Numbered from the stretch's first letter, positions 23,021 through 32,191 are shown. The stretch: DNA of 45,062 bases from an uncultured Collinsella sp. (GCA_902496775.1 CABVCF010000004.1:1-45062), one strand, 5' to 3'. Notes: generated from the sequence alone by a model not told the origin. Program-made: numbers and translations.

Positions 23021-23470
23021 ATGGGTCGCCGTGCTATTTCGATAACCCTTGCAGTGGTCTGCCTGGCTGTGCTCCTGGGCGCTACAGGGCTGTTTGCTAT
23101 AAGTCGAGAAACGTCCTATATGCAGGAATGCGCTTCCGAAGGGTTTGCCATTGACGGTTACTATCGGGATGACAAAACGAGTCGGGAAACCCTGGCCTTT
23201 CTTGAAGAGGATAACCATCGGTGGCAACTGGTCGACAAAGACGGCAGCTGCGTTGACGGGCAGTTTAAGCGTACGGATGACCCTAACATCCTGATATTAA
23301 AGAAGGAAAACGGCGAAGAATTCGGTACGGTCCACGTGGCGTATATATCGCGCCGACGCAATCAGGGGCAGATTTACCTAATTAGAAATACTGAGGTGAC
23401 CCGATTTTATCTTGTGAGCACCGATCCGGCGTTTACGGTGGAGTCTGGCGATGTCGATGCGGACGTCTGA
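23021..23470 (+). CDS. Small exported or membrane-anchored protein of unknown function
   Basis: This 149-residue protein starts MGRRAISITLAVVCLAVLLGATGLFAISRE: an uncleaved signal anchor or signal peptide without a lipobox. The exported part of about 115 residues is acidic and looks like a small beta-rich domain (GYYRDDKTSRETLAFLEEDNHRWQLVDKDGS). No family was recognised. The ribosome-binding site is weak, so the start is uncertain, but no better one exists downstream. It stands alone with its own terminator. Confidence 0.65.
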   Translation: MGRRAISITLAVVCLAVLLGATGLFAISRETSYMQECASEGFAIDGYYRDDKTSRETLAFLEEDNHRWQLVDKDGSCVDGQFKRTDDPNILILKKENGEEFGTVHVAYISRRRNQGQIYLIRNTEVTRFYLVSTDPAFTVESGDVDADV

Positions 23471-23490
23471 TTCACGGCAATAAAACAGCG

Positions 23491-23526
23491 AGCGGGGCGC
23501 GGACGTGAACTACGTCCCGCTTTTTG
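23491..23526 (+). terminator. Terminator after the small exported protein
   Basis: AGCGGG (23491-23496) and GACGT (23502-23506) pair with ACGTCCCGCT (23512-23521), leaving a 5-nt bulge, followed by TTTTT. Confidence 0.7.
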
Positions 23527-23597
23527 CATGTGCCTGCGTCGCGTCTGAGCCTCGCCGCGACTTGCGCCTGTGCGCGGGAGCCATCCCATGCTCCGCA

Positions 23598-24737
23598 TTA
23601 CTCCACATCAAACTCCACGCGATCGAGTTCGGGCACGTTGAGGTCGATGAGCTTGCGGGCAACGCGGCGGTCGTGTGCCCCAAGCGCCTCGCCTGTCGTC
23701 ACATGGGCGACAATCTCACGCTCGACGACGCCCTCCTCCTCGCCTTCGGTAGCCGAGGTCTCGACGGCGACGGTGTAATCCTTAAAGCCCGGCAGCACCG
23801 CGGCAAGTTCGCGCGTAGTTTCGGTGACACCGTAGCCGTCCTGCACGCCGGTCTGCGCCGAGCCAATAGACCCCGCCGTCATAACGATGCAGGGGATGGC
23901 AAAGACTACCGTACCCACGATGATGCGGCGGCGCACCTTGCGCGATAGCTCGTCGACCTCGGCATCTTCTTCGGCGGTTACAATGCCGTCGCCGTTGAGG
24001 TCGCGCTTGAGCGGCACGCGCAAGATAAGTAATACGGCTTCGGCCGCGAGTGCGATAAAGACCACGTTGATGCCAAACTCATAAAGCGCCGAGAGAAACA
24101 GCGACCCGCTTGCGATGGCGATGCCGTAGCCCGCCGCGCACAGGGGCGGCATGAGCGCGGTCGCTACGGCCACGCCGGCGATGAGCGTGGCGGGTTCCTG
24201 GTCGCGCGAGTTGCCCAGCCCGCCCGCAAAGCCGCCCGCGAGCGCGACGGCAAGGTCCCATATGGTGGGTGTCGAGTTGTCGATGATGGCGGCCGTGGTG
24301 GTGCCAAGGGGCGAGAGCTTAAAATACAGCGTGGACGTGACCAGGCAAAAGACCATCTGCAGTGCGAGGCTGGCAATGGCCTCGACGGTGATCTCGCGGT
24401 CGAGCGTGGCAATGCCATATGCCATGGCAAGAACCGAGCCCATGAGCGGGCAGATGAGCATGGCGCCCACGATGGCGATGTCCGAGTCGATATCGAGGCC
24501 GATGCTTGCGATGAGCATGGCGATGATGAGGATGCACAGGTGAGAGCCGGTTAGGCGCGCCCCGTTTACAAAGCGCTTGCGGATTACGTGGTAGGGCGCG
24601 CGACCCTCGCGAATGTTGAATGCGCGCTTTAGGAAGCGGGTGGCGTTCTCCATGGCCTCGCTATGAGCAGGGCGGATGCCGTGGCGCCGGTGATGGCGTT
24701 CGCGTAGTCGCTTGATCTGTTGTTTGTCGAGTTCCAT
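23598..24737 (-). CDS. DUF389-family membrane protein with an EF-hand-like loop
   Basis: This protein of 379 residues starts at ATG 24737 behind GAGGTGG (a longer frame from 24863 has no such site). Residues 63-240 hold about six membrane helices with DUF389 hallmarks: LIIAMLIASIGLDIDS, GAMLICPLMG and NSRDQEPATLIAGVAVATALMPPLCAAGYG. An EF-hand-type loop, D246 L N G D G I V T A E E257, sits in the cytoplasmic or external loop before the last helix. A soluble acidic tail (about 300-379) follows. Family members are uncharacterised integral proteins. The calcium-type loop is unusual here and may give metal sensing, which is inference. The gene is divergent from the large wall protein. Confidence 0.9.
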   Translation of the reverse strand: MELDKQQIKRLRERHHRRHGIRPAHSEAMENATRFLKRAFNIREGRAPYHVIRKRFVNGARLTGSHLCILIIAMLIASIGLDIDSDIAIVGAMLICPLMGSVLAMAYGIATLDREITVEAIASLALQMVFCLVTSTLYFKLSPLGTTTAAIIDNSTPTIWDLAVALAGGFAGGLGNSRDQEPATLIAGVAVATALMPPLCAAGYGIAIASGSLFLSALYEFGINVVFIALAAEAVLLILRVPLKRDLNGDGIVTAEEDAEVDELSRKVRRRIIVGTVVFAIPCIVMTAGSIGSAQTGVQDGYGVTETTRELAAVLPGFKDYTVAVETSATEGEEEGVVEREIVAHVTTGEALGAHDRRVARKLIDLNVPELDRVEFDVE

Positions 24738-24967
24738 GTCCACCTCGTTCCAGCGCGGTCCGCGCAACGCGCCCGTTGTCTTAACTTTACACCGTGGCGG
24801 GCGGGGTGTCTGTTGGATGCGGAATCCGATAGGGCGGATGACGCGGGAGCAAATGCAAATCACAGGCTCAATTCCATCCCGCGAAAATATGATGCACCAG
24901 CTCCTTCAAATGTGACGAAATTGTGAAGCACGAGAGCGCGAATTTCAAAAAATCCGCCGGTGACCAA

Positions 24968-25033
24968 TGTTGCGCAACAGAATTCAAAAATCGACAGCTA
25001 CCGTTTGATACGTATGGATACATCCGTGTCAAA
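24968..25033 (+). promoter_or_regulatory. Palindromes in the leader of the wall-protein gene
   Basis: A perfect 12-bp palindrome, TGTTGCGCAACA, lies at 24968-24979. Closer to the gene, TTTGATACG (25004-25012) and CGTGTCAAA (25025-25033) form an imperfect inverted repeat ending at the GGGAGAAAG ribosome-binding site. Apart from these, the 307-base divergent gap from 24738 shows nothing I can identify, and no convincing -35/-10 pair. Confidence 0.5.
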
Positions 25034-25044
25034 GGGAGAAAGCC

Positions 25045-28000
25045 ATGGCAAACTACAGTCCACAACACTTTGAGCCTCGGGCCAAGACTGTCAACGTCAA
25101 GGGCGTTGCTAACCGCGCCGTCGCAACCGTTTTGACGGCGGGCCTCATCGCTCAGCCGCTCATATCGCCGCTGGCGGCAATCGCCGCACCGTCAACCGAT
25201 AACGGCGATTCTGTTCAGGGGGGGGGTAGTTCTGTAGAGAACACCGTTGCCGCCGGTAACCAAGCGGTCGTAAAGACGGCTGCCCAGTTGGCCGAGGAGT
25301 CGGCAAAGCAGCTCAAGGACGCTCAAGCCGCCTACGATGCCGCCCAGAAGAACGCCGATGCGGCGGGCCAGTCTCAAAAGCAGGCGCAGCAGCAAAAGAA
25401 TCAGGCCTCGCAGGCTGTGAGCGACAACGAAATCGAGCAGAACGCAGCAGAAGTCGCCGCGCTCCAGGAGAAGATTGACGAGCTCAAAGCCGCCGTCGAA
25501 AAGACCGAGCAGCAGCAGAAGAAGCTGGGCGACCTGAACGATCAGCTCGATCAAGCCAACAAGAGTGTCGAGGATAAGACCCAGGCGCTCAAGGACGCCA
25601 AGGCAAAGCAGGATGAGGCCAAGAAGGCCCTCGACGATGCCCAGGCCAAGCTCGAGGCCATGGGTATGGACGAGTACGAGGCCGCCAAGAAGGCCGTCGA
25701 GGACGCGCAGGCAAAGCTCGATGACGCCAATAAGGCCGTTGCTACTGCACAGGCCAATCTGGACCAGGCCAAGGCTGCCGAGGCCAGCGCTCAGCAGGAA
25801 AAGAAGGACACTGAGGCCGCTCTGACTTCCGCCCAGGCCAAGAAGCAGGAGACTGCCGCTGCTCTCGCAGCCGCAACCACCGCGCGCGATAACGCCCAGC
25901 AGAAGTTCAACCAGGCGCAGGCCGCGCTCGATGCTGCCGTCTCGGGTACGGGTGTTGACCTGAGTGCGCTTGAGGCCGCCAAGATCGCTGCTGCTGGTGA
26001 GCTCAAGACCGCGCAGGCGGAGCTCAATGCCGCGACGGATGCCGACGCTACCGCCCAGGCGAACCTGCAGGCGGCCCAGGCTGCCGTCGCTGCCGTGCAG
26101 GAGAAGGCCAACGCCGCCAACGCTGCTGTGGCATCTGCCCAGTCTGCATACGATGCGGCAAACAAGGAGTACAAGGACGCGGCCAGTAAGCGTGACGCCG
26201 CGAAGACGGCATACGAGCAGGCCCAGCAGACCGAGGCCGACAAGAAGGCTGAGTACGATAAGCTTGTCGAAGTTCGCAAGCAGAAGCGCAGCGAGTGGGA
26301 GGCAGCCTGCGCCGCTTCGAACGCCGCGGAAAAGGCTTATGGCGCTGCTAATGCCCAGGTTGAGGCTCTTGAGCAGCAGATTGCAGACCTAAAGTCCAAC
26401 ATGACCGTTGACCAGGAAGTCATCAATAAGGGCATGCTCGGCTTTATGGCCTACATCAGCAACAGCAGCGATTTCACCGCCCAGCAGAAGTCAAATGCAA
26501 GTACCGCCGCGTCGATGCTCATGGGGACGACAGAGAAACAGGACTGGTATGACAAGTACGTCGATCAGGACATGTCTCGCGACACCAATCCGCTCTCCTT
26601 GGAGCAGATGCGTAACGCCCTGACCTACCTCGATACCCAGAACAACCTCCGCAAGGCGAACGGCCAGTCTGAGCTTAGCGTCAGCCTCCGCATGACTGCG
26701 GCAGCCGCCCTCAATACATCATATTCATCGAACATCTGGGGACACTCGAACTGCTATTTCGATCAAGGTGAGAATCTTGCAGGCGGCGGCGGGGCATACA
26801 CCGGAGGCGAGACCGAGGATACGCTTGGCTGGCCATATACCGGTCTCTACACCCAGGAGAAAAAGGCGTTCGATAAGTACGTCGAGCAGTATGGTGACGC
26901 ACTTGGAAGCCATCGATATGATTCCTACTATATCTACCAGCACTACAACAGCATCTACCATGAGTGCGGGCACTATCTAAACATCATCGATGCCGGCGCG
27001 AAGGCTATCGGCATCGCGACCGGTAGCGGTAAGAATACCGATTCCGAGGTAACCGTTTTCGACTATAGCGGGAGCACGGGGCAGAAGGATTTCACTGTCT
27101 CCGAGTTCAAGAAGCTCCTGAACGACTACATCGATTCCGCCTACAATGCAGGCGGCACGCAGGAGCAGAAGGCGCAGCTCAAGGAGCTTCAGGCAAAGCT
27201 CGCCGAGGCACAGAAGAACTTTGGAACTACTAGGGAAGCTTACTTCGCAGCTGTAAACGGGCAGGATGCCGCCCAGGACGCTTTCACCGCAGCCGATGTG
27301 AACATGAACACCGCCAAGGGTGAGTACGAGAAGGCTAAGTCCGGCACCGCCGCCGCGAAGACGGCATACGACGCCGCGAAGGACGCGCTCGGCGGAATCG
27401 ACATCGAGTCCCTCAAGCAGAACCTCGATGCAGCCAAGAGCAAGGCCGCTACTGCCCAGGCAGCTCTCGATAAGGCAAACGCCACGCTTGCTGACAGCAA
27501 GACGAAGGCAGCCGAGGCCGCTGCTCACAAGGCGAAGGCTCGCAGCGCCCGCGATGCCGCCAAGGCAAAGTCCGAACAGGCCAACGAGGCGTATGGCAAC
27601 GCTACCGCTTCGGTCAAGGACCTTGCCGCCAAGCGCGATGCCGCCCAGGCGGACCTTGCGAATAAGCAGGGCTCGCTTGACGAGGCAAAGAAGGCCGACG
27701 ATGCCGCCCAGGCTGGTGTAGACAAGGCCCAGGCCGCAGATGTCCAGGCCGCGACCGCTCTTTCGGACGCCAAGCAGGCAGTTGCCGCCAAGACGCAGGC
27801 CCTGTCCGACGCACAGGCGAAGGTCAAGGCTGCCGAGGACGAGCTGGCCGGTGCAAACAAGGCCTTCGAGCGCTTCGCCGGCGCTCAGAAGGCGGTCGAC
27901 GACGCCAAGACCGCCTATGACGCTGCCGTGGCCAGTGTCGCCGATGCCCAGAAGCAGCTCGAGGCCGCCAACGAAGCCGTCGTCGATGCGAACCTCGATA

Positions 28001-28500
28001 TCGTCAAGGCCAAGGCAGAGCTTGCCAACGACGAGGCACTCAAGGCCGATCTTGAGGCTGTCGACCACAAGGCATCCCTTGCCGCGGGCACGACGGGCAA
28101 CGAGAAGCTGGTCAAGCTGAACGCTGCCTACGCTCGCTATAAGGCTGCCGTCGATGCCGCCGCTGGTCTCAAGGCTGCTCTGAGCGATGCCGATGCCAAG
28201 CTGTCCGATGCCAACGACGCCTATGCCGCCGCGCTTGCCGAGCTTGGCGATGCCAAGGATGCCCTGGCTGCCGCGCAGGCCGAGTACGACAAGTATCATC
28301 CCAAGGCTGAGCCGCAGGCCAAGCCTCAGGTTGCACAGGCTGCTGCAAAGGCTCCTGTCGCCAAGAAGAAGGCCACGTCGGCCGCGCTCGCCCAGACTGG
28401 CGATGACTCCGCTCTTGCGGGCGAGGTGTTCGTCATCGGCGGTATCACCCTCGTGGCCGCTGGTGTGACGCTGAGCGATCGTCGTCGCAAGCAGATGTAG
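25045..28500 (+). CDS. LAXTG-anchored coiled-coil surface protein with central CAP domain
   Basis: This 1,151-residue wall protein has a signal peptide at about 1-48, ending AAIAA. Long Ala/Lys/Gln/Glu/Asp-rich heptad segments (about 70-455 and 715-1100) predict rigid coiled-coil stalks. Residues about 465-700 have the features of a CAP/SCP domain: HSNCYFDQGENLAGG and ECGHYLNIID. The C-terminus has LAQTG (1115-1119), a hydrophobic helix and RRRKQM, so a sortase would attach it to the wall. The layout is analogous to PrgA-type surface exclusion proteins, which also put a CAP-like domain on coiled coils; homology beyond layout is unproven. Possible roles are adhesion, spacing at the surface or blocking of conjugation. 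A G9 tract at 25218-25226 may vary expression. Confidence 0.88.
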   Translation: MANYSPQHFEPRAKTVNVKGVANRAVATVLTAGLIAQPLISPLAAIAAPSTDNGDSVQGGGSSVENTVAAGNQAVVKTAAQLAEESAKQLKDAQAAYDAAQKNADAAGQSQKQAQQQKNQASQAVSDNEIEQNAAEVAALQEKIDELKAAVEKTEQQQKKLGDLNDQLDQANKSVEDKTQALKDAKAKQDEAKKALDDAQAKLEAMGMDEYEAAKKAVEDAQAKLDDANKAVATAQANLDQAKAAEASAQQEKKDTEAALTSAQAKKQETAAALAAATTARDNAQQKFNQAQAALDAAVSGTGVDLSALEAAKIAAAGELKTAQAELNAATDADATAQANLQAAQAAVAAVQEKANAANAAVASAQSAYDAANKEYKDAASKRDAAKTAYEQAQQTEADKKAEYDKLVEVRKQKRSEWEAACAASNAAEKAYGAANAQVEALEQQIADLKSNMTVDQEVINKGMLGFMAYISNSSDFTAQQKSNASTAASMLMGTTEKQDWYDKYVDQDMSRDTNPLSLEQMRNALTYLDTQNNLRKANGQSELSVSLRMTAAAALNTSYSSNIWGHSNCYFDQGENLAGGGGAYTGGETEDTLGWPYTGLYTQEKKAFDKYVEQYGDALGSHRYDSYYIYQHYNSIYHECGHYLNIIDAGAKAIGIATGSGKNTDSEVTVFDYSGSTGQKDFTVSEFKKLLNDYIDSAYNAGGTQEQKAQLKELQAKLAEAQKNFGTTREAYFAAVNGQDAAQDAFTAADVNMNTAKGEYEKAKSGTAAAKTAYDAAKDALGGIDIESLKQNLDAAKSKAATAQAALDKANATLADSKTKAAEAAAHKAKARSARDAAKAKSEQANEAYGNATASVKDLAAKRDAAQADLANKQGSLDEAKKADDAAQAGVDKAQAADVQAATALSDAKQAVAAKTQALSDAQAKVKAAEDELAGANKAFERFAGAQKAVDDAKTAYDAAVASVADAQKQLEAANEAVVDANLDIVKAKAELANDEALKADLEAVDHKASLAAGTTGNEKLVKLNAAYARYKAAVDAAAGLKAALSDADAKLSDANDAYAAALAELGDAKDALAAAQAEYDKYHPKAEPQAKPQVAQAAAKAPVAKKKATSAALAQTGDDSALAGEVFVIGGITLVAAGVTLSDRRRKQM
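25218..25226 (+). repeat. G9 homopolymer in the wall-protein gene, a candidate phase-variation tract
   Basis: Nine consecutive G encode Gly59-Gly61 (codons GGG GGG GGT after CAG), ten residues beyond the signal peptide. Gain or loss of one base would truncate the protein early. Position and length fit slipped-strand switching, but it could also be stable or a sequencing uncertainty. Confidence 0.6.
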
Positions 28501-28569
28501 CGTTTCGAGCGTAGATTCTGCAACGAACTTCGGTTCATAGCAGGAACGCTTCGATAGCTTAACCGATAA

Positions 28570-28612
28570 GGCTGGCGCGCTGTTAAACGCAGCGCGCCGG
28601 CCTTTCTTTGTT
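28570..28612 (+). terminator. Terminator of the wall-protein gene
   Basis: GGCT-GGCGCGCTG (28570-28582) pairs with CAGCGCGCC-GGCC (28590-28602) as a 13-bp stem with one G-U pair, followed by TTTCTTTGTTT. Confidence 0.93.
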
Positions 28613-28701
28613 TCGATATCAAGAAGCCCGGTCAGCAGCCGTGAAAGCTACCGGCCGGGCAAGCCGTAGGCAATATGGTTGCTGTCGAGCAGCTGCTCAG
28701 C

Positions 28702-30405
28702 TTAGCCCAGCAGGCTTAAGCCCACGGAGACAAACGCCAGGATAACGCCGACGATGGACTCGCCGCCGAGCACGCCGCTGGCGACAACCAGCCCCTGCTC
28801 CTGGAAGGCGGCGTCCTTGGCGGCCTTCTCCTCGTCCGAAAGACCGGCCTCGGCGTCGCGGTGAGCGGCCCACTTGTCGTAGGCGAGCTTAACGCAGGAG
28901 CCCAGGAAAGCCGTGAGCGACATGTAGAACGGCAGGTACACGCCCAGGCCGATCATCATGGCCGGAATGCCGAGCCAGTACATGACGATGCCGGCGATAA
29001 AGCCGCCCGCAAACCACGGCACGCTCGGGATGCCCGAGACCATGGTGGCGACGACGCTTGCCTGCGCGGCCACAAAGCTCTTGTCGGGTCCAAAGGCGTC
29101 CGGACCATAGGCGGTTACGAGCGCGACCATGACGGCGGCAGCGACCAGGGCGCCCACGATGCCGCCGATGGCCTGGCCGACCCACTGTGCACGCGGGTTG
29201 GTGCCCAGCACGGCGCCGGCCTTAAAGTCGTTCATGACGTCGCCCGCAAGGCCGCACGCTACGGCCACGATGCCGGCGATAAAGAACAGTTTAACCTGCG
29301 CGAGCTGCGCGAAGGCAGCCACGATGAGCATAACGATGAGGCCAAAGATCTCCATGGGGTCGATGCCCGTCTGGCCGCAGCTCTGTGCGCTCATGATGGT
29401 GGTGACAAAGGTGAACAGCGTGACGATGACGGCTGGGACGGGACCGAGGTCGAGCGCGATGGCAACGATCACAGCGATGGCTGCGGTGCCCAGGCCGATG
29501 ATGCCGGCGTCGAGCTTAAGCGAGCCCGAGATAAGCGACTGCTCGTCGGTGTCGGTGGAGCTATCGGCGGCGAGGCCACGGACGATACCGGCGACCTGCG
29601 GCAGGATGTCCTTAAGGACGACGGCGACGCCAAAGCCCATCATAAGACCCATACCGAGGGATTTGACGATACCCTGCGCGGTCACAATATCGAACAGGCC
29701 AGTAGCGGTGCCGCCAACGATGATGCCAAAGTTGCCCAGCAGCGCGCCGGCAAACCAGAAGGCGACGGGGGCGAAGCCCACGAGGAAGCCGATGGACAGC
29801 AGCATGGGCGAGTTGTAGATGGCAAAGGTCACGCCGGGGATGTTGAGCGTGCACAGCATGCTGGGCACCACGCCCAGGGCGTCGCGCAGCACGCTGTAGA
29901 TGCCTGCGATGGCCATGGAGCCAAAGAGCTGCTTACCGGTCTTGCCGCCGGCCTCGGTGGCGCGTAGGGTCTGAGCTGCGGCGTTGCCGGTGGGGAACTC
30001 CAGCGCGGCGTCCACGATAAAGTGACGGTGGATGAGCGCGGTGGCCAGCAGGCCCAGGATGGTGCCGGCGAGCGCCACGATAAACATGTCGAGCCAGCTG
30101 ATCTGGTCGGCATAGCCCAGCATCCAGGCGCCCGGGATGGTAAACGCCAGGCCGCCGGCGACCATGGCGCCCGCGGACATGATGGTGTGGGTGACGTTGG
30201 CCTCGTTGAGGCTGGCGTTGCCCATGAGCTTCAGGAAGAACAGCGAGATGACGGCAGCGAAAATGATTGGCCAGGGGAGGGCGCCCATCTTGAGGGCCGT
30301 GTAGGCCGAGCTTGCCGTGATGATCACGCAGCCAAGGACGCCGATGACGACACCGCGCAGCGTGAGTTGCCCGCGCATCGAGGCGCGGTTCGAGGGATTG
30401 CTCAT
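28702..30405 (-). CDS. OPT-family transporter (oligopeptide or metal-complex)
   Basis: This 567-residue protein has about 14-15 hydrophobic segments. It matches bacterial OPT transporters of about 550-650 residues through LRGVVIGVLGCVIITASSAYTALKMG, LMGNASLNEANVTHTIMSAGAMVAGG, FPTGNAAAQTLRATEAGGKTGKQLF and PYFMSLTAFLGSC-like parts. It imports small peptides or metal-chelate complexes with cations. It stands alone on the minus strand, facing the wall-protein terminator; a GCCCGG/CCGGGC stem at about 28,626-28,660 may end its transcript. Together with the importer at 3,892-7,316 and Amt it fits a peptide- and nitrogen-scavenging lifestyle. Confidence 0.92.
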   Translation of the reverse strand: MSNPSNRASMRGQLTLRGVVIGVLGCVIITASSAYTALKMGALPWPIIFAAVISLFFLKLMGNASLNEANVTHTIMSAGAMVAGGLAFTIPGAWMLGYADQISWLDMFIVALAGTILGLLATALIHRHFIVDAALEFPTGNAAAQTLRATEAGGKTGKQLFGSMAIAGIYSVLRDALGVVPSMLCTLNIPGVTFAIYNSPMLLSIGFLVGFAPVAFWFAGALLGNFGIIVGGTATGLFDIVTAQGIVKSLGMGLMMGFGVAVVLKDILPQVAGIVRGLAADSSTDTDEQSLISGSLKLDAGIIGLGTAAIAVIVAIALDLGPVPAVIVTLFTFVTTIMSAQSCGQTGIDPMEIFGLIVMLIVAAFAQLAQVKLFFIAGIVAVACGLAGDVMNDFKAGAVLGTNPRAQWVGQAIGGIVGALVAAAVMVALVTAYGPDAFGPDKSFVAAQASVVATMVSGIPSVPWFAGGFIAGIVMYWLGIPAMMIGLGVYLPFYMSLTAFLGSCVKLAYDKWAAHRDAEAGLSDEEKAAKDAAFQEQGLVVASGVLGGESIVGVILAFVSVGLSLLG

Positions 30406-30597
30406 ATTGAACTCCTTTGCGTATATCCGCTTCCCCCGGGAGCGCCGCTACGGATGCGGCGCGGGAAGTCGGGTTACCAAAGGCCGTCGCGTGAGCTCGC
30501 AAACGACCGCGCATCAGTATAGCCGCAACCTAGTCATTTTGGGATGACTGGTTTAGGTAGGCGATATACTGCTGGGCAGACGAAAGGAGCGCCGACG

Positions 30598-31449
30598 ATG
30601 CTTAATGGGTGCGCATATATATTGACGGTCGACGTGGGTAACACGTTCATTCGCTTTGGCCTGTTTGCAGAGGATTCGGCCGCGGCGCAGGAATGCCCGC
30701 TTGCGACGTGCGAGATCACGACGCCATCGAGCATTACGGCCGACGAAGCGCGTATGCGTCTCGCTCAAGTCATGGCCGCGCTGGCGGCTGATGCGGGCAT
30801 GCCCGGCGCGCTCGTGCCCACGGCGGCCGTTCTGAGCTGCGTGGTGCCGGCGCTCGAGCGCCCGTGGAAGGCGGCGCTTTCCCGTACCTGCACGGGGCGC
30901 GTGCTCACCGTGGGGCCGGGCCTCAAGACCGGCATGCCCGTGCACTACGACGACCCGGCCGAGATCGGCCCCGACCGCATCGCCGATGCCGTGGCGGCCC
31001 GTGCCGTCTACGGCTCTCCGTGCATCGTGATCGACCTGGGCACGACGACCAATATCGAGGTCATCGACGCGTGCGGTACCTTTGTGGGCGGCGTCATCGC
31101 GCCGGGTCTGGCGCTCGGCGCCCGCTCGCTCTCGGCCGCTGCGGCGCGCCTACCCCAGGTCGAGCCCTCGGCACCGACGCATGTGATCGGCCGCAACACG
31201 CGCGAGGCCATGCGCTCGGGCGTGGTCTTGGGCGAGGTAGCCCGCATCGACGGCATGCTCGACATGGTGCTCGCCGAGATGCGCGCGACCAAGGCCGCGG
31301 GGGAGGGCAGCGTGCCCATCGTCATTACCGGCGACGATGCCGAGGCACTCGCGTCGCTGGTCGGTCACAGTCTGACGGTCGACGATGCGCTGACGTTGCG
31401 GGGTCTCGCCGAGCTCTATCGCATCAACCAAAAGCCCCGCCGCGTGTAA
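30598..31449 (+). CDS. coaX: Type III pantothenate kinase
   Basis: This protein of 283 residues phosphorylates pantothenate, the first step of CoA synthesis. ASKHA-fold motifs of CoaX are clear: DVGNTFIRFG near the N-terminus, PAEIGPDRIADAVAA, DLGTTTNIEV, and GGVIAPGLALGARSLSAAAARLP. ATG 30598 follows AAAGGAG. A TATACT -10 lies at 30565-30570, with an AGTCAT-N6-ATGACT inverted repeat (30532-30549) just upstream that could be an operator. The gene ends in a terminator that runs to the promoter of the next gene. Type III kinases are insensitive to CoA feedback. Confidence 0.94.
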   Translation: MLNGCAYILTVDVGNTFIRFGLFAEDSAAAQECPLATCEITTPSSITADEARMRLAQVMAALAADAGMPGALVPTAAVLSCVVPALERPWKAALSRTCTGRVLTVGPGLKTGMPVHYDDPAEIGPDRIADAVAARAVYGSPCIVIDLGTTTNIEVIDACGTFVGGVIAPGLALGARSLSAAAARLPQVEPSAPTHVIGRNTREAMRSGVVLGEVARIDGMLDMVLAEMRATKAAGEGSVPIVITGDDAEALASLVGHSLTVDDALTLRGLAELYRINQKPRRV

Positions 31450-31486
31450 AGGTGAGGGCGCCGGTGGGATAAACGCCCCCACCTTT
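31448..31486 (+). terminator. Terminator after coaX
   Basis: AAAGGTG-A-GGGCG pairs with CGCCC-C-CACCTTT (one mismatch) around a GGTGGGATAAA-type loop, ending in TTTC. It lies just before the next promoter. Confidence 0.65.
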
Positions 31487-31493
31487 CACCTGC

Positions 31494-31499
31494 TACAAT
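31494..31499 (+). promoter_or_regulatory. -10 element of the dCMP deaminase gene
   Basis: TACAAT lies 35 bp before the chosen ATG. No good -35 hexamer is present at the correct distance, because that position is occupied by the coaX terminator. Confidence 0.45.
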
Positions 31500-31533
31500 G
31501 GGTCAAACTATTGCGATTACGGAGGTGTCTGCC

Positions 31534-32058
31534 ATGTCGGACGATCTTCATCAAACTTCGTCAGGCAAGCGCCTGGACGTCATTAGCTGGGACGAGTTCT
31601 TTATGAGCGTGGCCATCGCCGCGCAGCGCCGCAGCAAGGACCCCAACACGCAGGTGGGTGCGTGCATCGCCAACACCAACCACCGCATCCTTTCGGTGGG
31701 CTACAACGGTACACCCTCGGCGCTCAACGACGACTTTTTTCCGTGGGGTACGAGCGACGACCCGCTGCAGGACAAGCACAACTACGTGGTCCATGCCGAG
31801 GCCAACGCCGTGCTCAACTACCGTGGCTCGCTCAAGGACCTCGAGGGTTCCACGGTCTACGTCACGCTGTTCCCGTGCCACGACTGCGCCAAGATTTTGG
31901 CTCAGGTGGGCGTGGGCGAGGTCGTCTACCTGGACAACAAGTACGCCGACACCGATGATGGGCGCATCAGCCGCCGCATTCTCGACTCCTGTGGCATCAG
32001 CTACCGCCAGGTTATCGTCGATGTCCAGATTGGTACCGGGGGACAGGCTCGACAGTAA
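31534..32058 (+). CDS. Deoxycytidylate (dCMP) deaminase
   Basis: This cytosolic enzyme of 174 residues converts dCMP to dUMP for dTTP synthesis. Zinc site: His87-Ala-Glu89 in VVHAEANAV, with Cys115 and Cys118 in FPCHDCAKI. The substrate-binding segment is GYNGTPSAL, and the start DVISWDEFFMSVA is typical of the family. ATG 31534 is supported by GGAGG; the frame extends to 31498, but that ATG lies in the -10 region. The same family is called ComEB in Bacillus. It follows coaX but has a separate promoter. Confidence 0.94.
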   Translation: MSDDLHQTSSGKRLDVISWDEFFMSVAIAAQRRSKDPNTQVGACIANTNHRILSVGYNGTPSALNDDFFPWGTSDDPLQDKHNYVVHAEANAVLNYRGSLKDLEGSTVYVTLFPCHDCAKILAQVGVGEVVYLDNKYADTDDGRISRRILDSCGISYRQVIVDVQIGTGGQARQ

Positions 32059-32191
32059 TATGCGTTGTCGCTATCTGACGACGAACGCAGCTCAAAGAGC
32101 CCCGTCCCAAATTGACTACTCGTGAAAGTCGCGTCTGCGCGCATGGACGGCTCGTGAGCGGGTACATGGCTGTAGTAACATAGCTTCTGTC

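Noticed and set aside
26977..28299. 440-codon minus-strand open frame opposite the wall protein
   Set aside because: It is produced by the repetitive Ala/Lys codons of the coiled coil on the other strand; a Leu/Gly/Val-rich artefact.
28626..28660. GCCCGG ... CCGGGC stem as a definite terminator of the OPT gene
   Set aside because: The stem is short with a long loop, and only TTCTT follows on the minus strand; it is mentioned as possible in the gene entry but not called.
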